Shown: positions 59,702 to 64,000 of the stretch, one piece after another | Numbering within the stretch: the stretch's first letter is position 1 | Layout of the letters: the number at the start of each line of letters is the position of its first letter | Assembly (NCBI GenBank): GCA_029721435.1 | Contig: CM056580.1 | Span: 77,649,367-77,713,366 of the forward strand | Direction of reading: 5' to 3' | Source: Gymnothorax reevesii | Taxonomy: Eukaryota > Chordata > Actinopteri > Anguilliformes > Muraenidae | Length of the DNA: 64,000 bases | Made by a program: the position numbers and the translations under genes | The notes under the pieces: generated by a model | Database searches by the model: none | The model's input: the letters and a program-made list of their open reading frames with translations, nothing else | Told to the model about the DNA's origin: nothing

Positions 59702-61904
59702 CAAAGTATCCAACTGCTTAATCTTATACAGGAAACTATCCAAACAAAATTCCAATACAGTCCTTAATCCATAAACTACAAATATTAAGTCTCCTGGATG
59801 TTATGTTTGGCAAACATAATTCCCAGATTCCAAGATCTAAAGAGCAGTCAAAATGTTAATTAATTTCATTTAAATGTTCATTAAATTCCTGCTGAACCTA
59901 TACAATATACAGTACATATGTAAGCATCAGCCATGCAATACTTTTAATTGCTTCGACAACAGGAGTATGAACTCCAATGAATGGCTTATATTCAGGTTTG
60001 GCACCCCTACAGTGACAGTGTAGTCATCTCTATTGTGATTATTAATCTATATGCAGTTATGTCATTCTTAAATAAAACAAACAACTTGAATGTAGCTGCA
60101 TATGACTGTTTAATTGCATTTAACCCGTTGACAGTGTTAAATTACATTTTTTGAATGGGTTCCATAATATCGGCATTCTGAAAGATCAGCTGCATACATG
60201 AGGACATTATATTACTTAGAACCTGGAGTTTGACAGAACTGCAAAACAGACATTTTGGTTCTTAAAAGCAAAAATTTAACCCAGCTCCGAAACGCCATGA
60301 AAGCTTTGGCAGTCCTTTAATCGGGGGGGAATAAACAAAGCGTGGCATTGTAAACAGCACAGCCTTGTGTTCTACCCAGACAGAATGAAAATCAACCAGT
60401 GGCTCTCAATTTACCCTCCCGCCACTGATGCGCAGTCTGCATCTGGAGTAAAACAAAACTCCCAGTGACAACTAAAAAAAAGGCACCATCAATACTGGCC
60501 ACGGAATTTGCGCCAGGAGGGCGAGTCGAAGTTTTCTTCCCTGGGTTTTTCAACGCGGCACATAATAAAAACAGACCGTGACAAGATTAAACATGGCCTC
60601 TTAAACCACTGAGGTTATCTGTGAAGTGAAACACTGCACCTCCAGCCAGCAAGAAGAGTCTTGGCATCTGGGGAGTCAGGAATGAGTTGGCCTGTGAGCT
60701 TATGTTATTCATCAGCGTAGGGTCCATCATGCTGGGCAGGTATTACTTCCCACAGCGATCCTGATTCACCTAAAAAGATTCATTGGCTGCCACTATTGAT
60801 CCATGACCTGGACCTGCTCCCAAGAATATCATATCTGCCATCACGAAGCAGCAGGGCGCTCCTTTATATTATTTTTGGACCATTTTGATTGGGAGAAAGC
60901 CCACATGTAGAAGAACCGTGACAAAGACCAGAATTAAAATTTGATGGAAGGATGCTTGCTTTACCCTAGAACAAAGACAAAGTGCTCTCAGTTCCATCTT
61001 GATCAAACACATGTTTTTTGGTGAAAGGTTTTGGAGAAGTTCTGTTCATGCAAATGGCTTGAAGCTCGATACCTTGAAAGTACAGGCTCAATTTTTTTTT
61101 TCCCTTTGAAGTCAAGGAATCAAGTACAATACGCAGGCAATTAATGCCATATCCGATCATTTTCAGGACTGCACTGTTTCCCACCGGCGACTGCAGAGAC
61201 ATTTTAATTGCACTCCATTCATATGCCAAAGTATATGTTGCAGTGGGGGCACCTACATGTAATTTATCAGTGATACCTGTCAGAAGTCTTTCTTCAAAAG
61301 CCTCAGTTTAATCATTTACAAGGTCGGAAACTCCAGCTTGCAAAGTGAATATGAAACTGCTTCAAAAAGAGACTCAGTCAGAAGCCCTGCTGACAACCGA
61401 GCCTTTCAACAAATCAAAGAAAACGCAAGAACAGCATGAAGGGGCATATCCTGCAACCGAGTGTACACTGTGCACATTGTGAGTGTGTCAGATGTACTTT
61501 GCACAGCCAGGAGCAACTTTGCAAAACTATTTTATTTTCATTGTATCAGGAACTTTCATTTCATAAAAGCATTACATATTACCTTTGGCCGAACCGGAGA
61601 AACAAAAGATACATGCTTGTACGGGCACTTTATCAGCGTCTGGTCCTTCCAGTTACCTCATGCCATGAATTATTTGTTGGAAAGTTAACTGGCTTTGATC
61701 ACTAAAAATGCACTTTATATGGTAGCTAACCAGTGGCTATTATTTTTGCCCTTCTCTGCATGTTGTATTAGTGTTTTGCCACTGTCACTTAATATACTGT
61801 TGAAAATAGAGCATTTTTCAATGAACAAACTGGAAATAGATCATGAACATAACGAAAGGAGCCTTAAATGGCGATTAAAAAACTAGTTTCCAATAGTTAA
61901 ATCT
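59702..61904. other. Gene-free stretch, nothing recognised
   Basis: No gene is supported. The 60280-60900 segment is less AT-rich and without repeats, and could be conserved non-coding sequence, but that is not testable here. Confidence 0.45.
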
Positions 61905-62235
61905 ACGGTGGTGCAGTGGGTAGCACTACTGCCTCACAGCGAGAAGGTTGTAGGTTCCAGCGTGGAGTTTGCATGTCCCCCCGTGTTTGAAAGGGTTTCC
62001 TCCAGGTACTCCAGTTTCCTCCCACAGCCCAAAGACACGCATCTCAGGTTAACTGGAAACTCTAAATTGCCCATAGGTGCGTGAATGGTGTGTGCGCCCA
62101 GAGATGGATTGGTGAGCTGTCCAGGGTGCGTCCCTGCCTCTCGCCCATCGTCAGCTGGGATAGACTCCAGCTCAACCATGAGCCAAGTGAGGAAGAAGTG
62201 GTATAGATAACGGATGCATGGATGGATGGATGGTC
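61905..62235 (+). repeat. SINE-like retroposon with GGAT tail
   Basis: The head ACGGTGGTGCAGTGGGTAGC and GAAGGTTGTAGGTTCCAGCG resembles the tRNA-like A and B boxes of fish SINEs. The body includes GTTTCCTCCCACAGCCCAAA, TAACTGGAAACTCTAAATTG and CAGCTGGGATAGACTCCAGC. It ends in a GGATGGATGGATGG tail typical of non-LTR retroposition. The minus-strand frame of 81 codons across it is incidental. Assignment to SINE or LINE 3' end is open. Confidence 0.8.
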
Positions 62236-62980
62236 AAATCAGGACCAAAAAAAAAAATCCTCCATAGTTTTGGTGTTGATTGCTAAATAACTGATGGCTG
62301 CCATGTTTACTGGAGTGATTTCTGGGAATTAAGAATACATGCAGGTCTGTCTAATACATATATTTTCAATCCTATCAAATATGGAACTTCGCGTGACAAG
62401 ATTGTACATATTCAATTTTTGCATGCTAACAATACAGTTCGCACTTAAAAGGACACTAATGTCGAAGTTATACTACAGTAACTGCACTTGCTATAAATCC
62501 AAACTGCACTGAAAGTGTGCGTAACAGACCATGTGTGCTGTACATGCAAACATGCGCTGCATGCAAATCAGTAGAAGCGGAAAAGAAATGAATCTAATGA
62601 AATAAAAGCCTGATGCCTTGCTTGTGCTATAGCATGTGTCGGCTTCAAATTATATAAAAGGAACATTCTTGAAGCCTGCCGCCTCAGGATCTCCATAGGT
62701 TAATTATTGAATAGCTAGAAGTTAGACCCTAGAAATTCAGCAGACCAAGGGATTAATTACCTGAGAAGGTGCTTGAATAATACATGTGTGAGTGTGCATG
62801 TGCATGTGTCCCCTGGTGAGGGAATGTGTGAGCATATGTGAATGTGCCGTGAGGTTAAATCAGTAATCATTAGACGTGGTTTGCCACTGATCATTTTGAT
62901 TAGCAGTGTGTTTCATAGGCTAAAATCAAAAGCACAGAGGAAAATTCTCTGGACAAATCCAATGCGCGGCATCTATGACA
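62236..62980. other. Gene-free stretch
   Basis: No gene or repeat was identified beyond short TGTG-rich words near 62790-62850. Confidence 0.45.
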
Positions 62981-63110
62981 GGGCTGCCCAACCCTGTCCC
63001 TGAAGATCCACTATCCTGCAGGCTTTGATCTCAACCCCAATTTGCCATACTTGACTCAGTTACTTAGCAGCATAAGGTGTACGAAACCTAAATCTGTTCA
63101 ATGACGGTTA
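62981..63110. repeat. Probable MITE half (CAGGGCTGCCCAACCCTG end)
   Basis: ACAGGGCTGCCCAACCCTGT, then TCCTGCAGGCTTTGATCTCA, resembles the terminal repeat of a small, abundant fish DNA element. The inverted partner is not evident downstream, so the copy is truncated or badly worn. Confidence 0.5.
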
Positions 63111-64000
63111 GTTCGGATTGGTACAAAACAGAAGTACAGGCAGGCAAATTTAAAAGAAGAGGATTGAACTGATCAGATCAGAGAACCTAAGCTCTACACC
63201 ATACATTGATATTGGCTCTCGGGGTGAATTCCCATACTTAATACAACACAAAGCTGCCCATATTCCATCATAAATCAGTTATTATCCAGGGAGGGCACTC
63301 AGCAAGACCTACTTGTCAGCACATAACTTCAGAGCCAACACATCTATTATACTTCTTAACTATTTGAACCTGTAGGGGAGCTGTTCCGTCAGCAGCTGAG
63401 GCGAACGCTCAAAGCGACAGCGGAGAGGGGAAAGCCAGGAGCCATGCGCCCGCATTACAATGCTTTCCTCTCCACTTTCATTTCCATTTCCCAGCTCGTT
63501 CCCCCGGCCGATTGATTGTGCTCTGTGGGTGAGCTGGAGGAGAGAAGCGGCGCTCAAACAATGCTGCTCCGTGGAGATCCATCTGCACTCGCTCAGAAAC
63601 AGGTCTGCCCTGACCAAACTCCCCTTCCCTTTCACTTCCAGCTGAGCCCCTGCCTGCAGATGAAGAGAGTCGTGGGTGTAGGCGCGTTGGGGACGCTCCG
63701 AGTTTTCCATTGCCCGTGACTGACAGCCCAGCAAATGAAGAATTTGCAGTTCATTTTCGCTTGGGCCTGCGCTAATCCACAGCGCTTTCTCCCTTCGGAC
63801 CATCGCTATAGCGACGCTCAACCAGTGGCAATTCGCAGCTGGTTTCCGCAACCTCCTCTCCCCATTAGTTTTTAATGGATTTTTTTTCACATAATTATTG
63901 TTTTAATTGTACATGCTGTTTGTGTAATGCCACAGGGTACGATTCCTTAATAGGACCTCTTCATTTATTGGTATCCCTGGATAAAACCACGGCTATTACC
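63111..64000. other. Unassigned sequence with GC-richer block
   Basis: The block 63360-63890 is richer in GC and CpG than the rest of the window and holds an open minus-strand frame of 176 codons plus shorter plus-strand frames. The translation has no recognisable domain or signal, and both strands are open, which suggests composition rather than coding. It could be an upstream region or 5' exon of a gene beyond the window. Confidence 0.3.

Noticed and set aside
61905..61990. tRNA gene
   Set aside because: The A and B box-like words belong to the head of a SINE-like repeat. No cloverleaf could be drawn.
63360..63890. 176-codon minus-strand frame as a host exon
   Set aside because: Both strands are open and no domain or splice context is seen. 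It is kept only as an unexplained GC-rich block.

Overview
The window looks like a gene-poor, AT-rich stretch of a ray-finned fish (teleost) genome. The evidence is the repertoire of mobile elements: several Tc1/mariner lineages, an IS630-type transposon, hAT-like and TTA-target miniature elements, a sushi-type Ty3/Gypsy chromovirus, a second Ty3/Gypsy family, a SINE-like repeat with a GGAT tail, and many microsatellites. No host protein-coding exon, rRNA or tRNA gene can be supported. Nearly every recognisable protein belongs to a transposable element.

Layout. 1-14 kb: mostly unrecognised sequence with decayed Tc1-like transposase fragments (1890-2110 +, 7563-8815 -, 10839-11262 -) and a terminal-inverted-repeat element (9119-9912). 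14-21 kb: a short TIR element (14143-14350), a long-inverted-repeat element (14950-16434) split by a solo Gypsy LTR (15130-16071), and two Tc1-type miniature elements (19924-20338, 20666-21194). 21250-27954: a structurally complete Ty3/Gypsy retrotransposon. It has 1008-bp LTRs identical by eye, a TGCCC target duplication, and one uninterrupted 1429-codon gag-pol frame ending in a chromodomain.

29164-34711 is a nested stack. An IS630-like transposon, whose transposase seems to be split by two introns, carries a related non-autonomous element (31752-32710). Its right terminal repeat is broken by a Tc1-type element with TIRs of about 200 bp (33032-34661). Next come a 20-bp minisatellite (35723-36148), a hAT-like element with a near-perfect 8-bp target duplication (36387-37788), and a palindrome-rich repeat block (39089-40024). 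41045-48089 is a second stack: a Tc1 transposon interrupted by a decayed minus-strand Gypsy element (42013-46589, TSD GTCAC) and by a 965-bp element with a TTA duplication (46605-47569).

48-64 kb is sparser: a Tc1 MITE (48117-48402), an internally deleted Tc1 that keeps a 97-codon C-terminal frame (55269-56028), a decayed Tc1 (58623-59701), a SINE-like copy (61905-62235), and a GC-richer tail of unknown role (63360-63890). The elements do not form a pathway. The window is a record of successive insertions, and only the 21250-27954 element still looks capable of making all its own products. Family assignments rest on recalled family patterns and visible motifs, not on searches.
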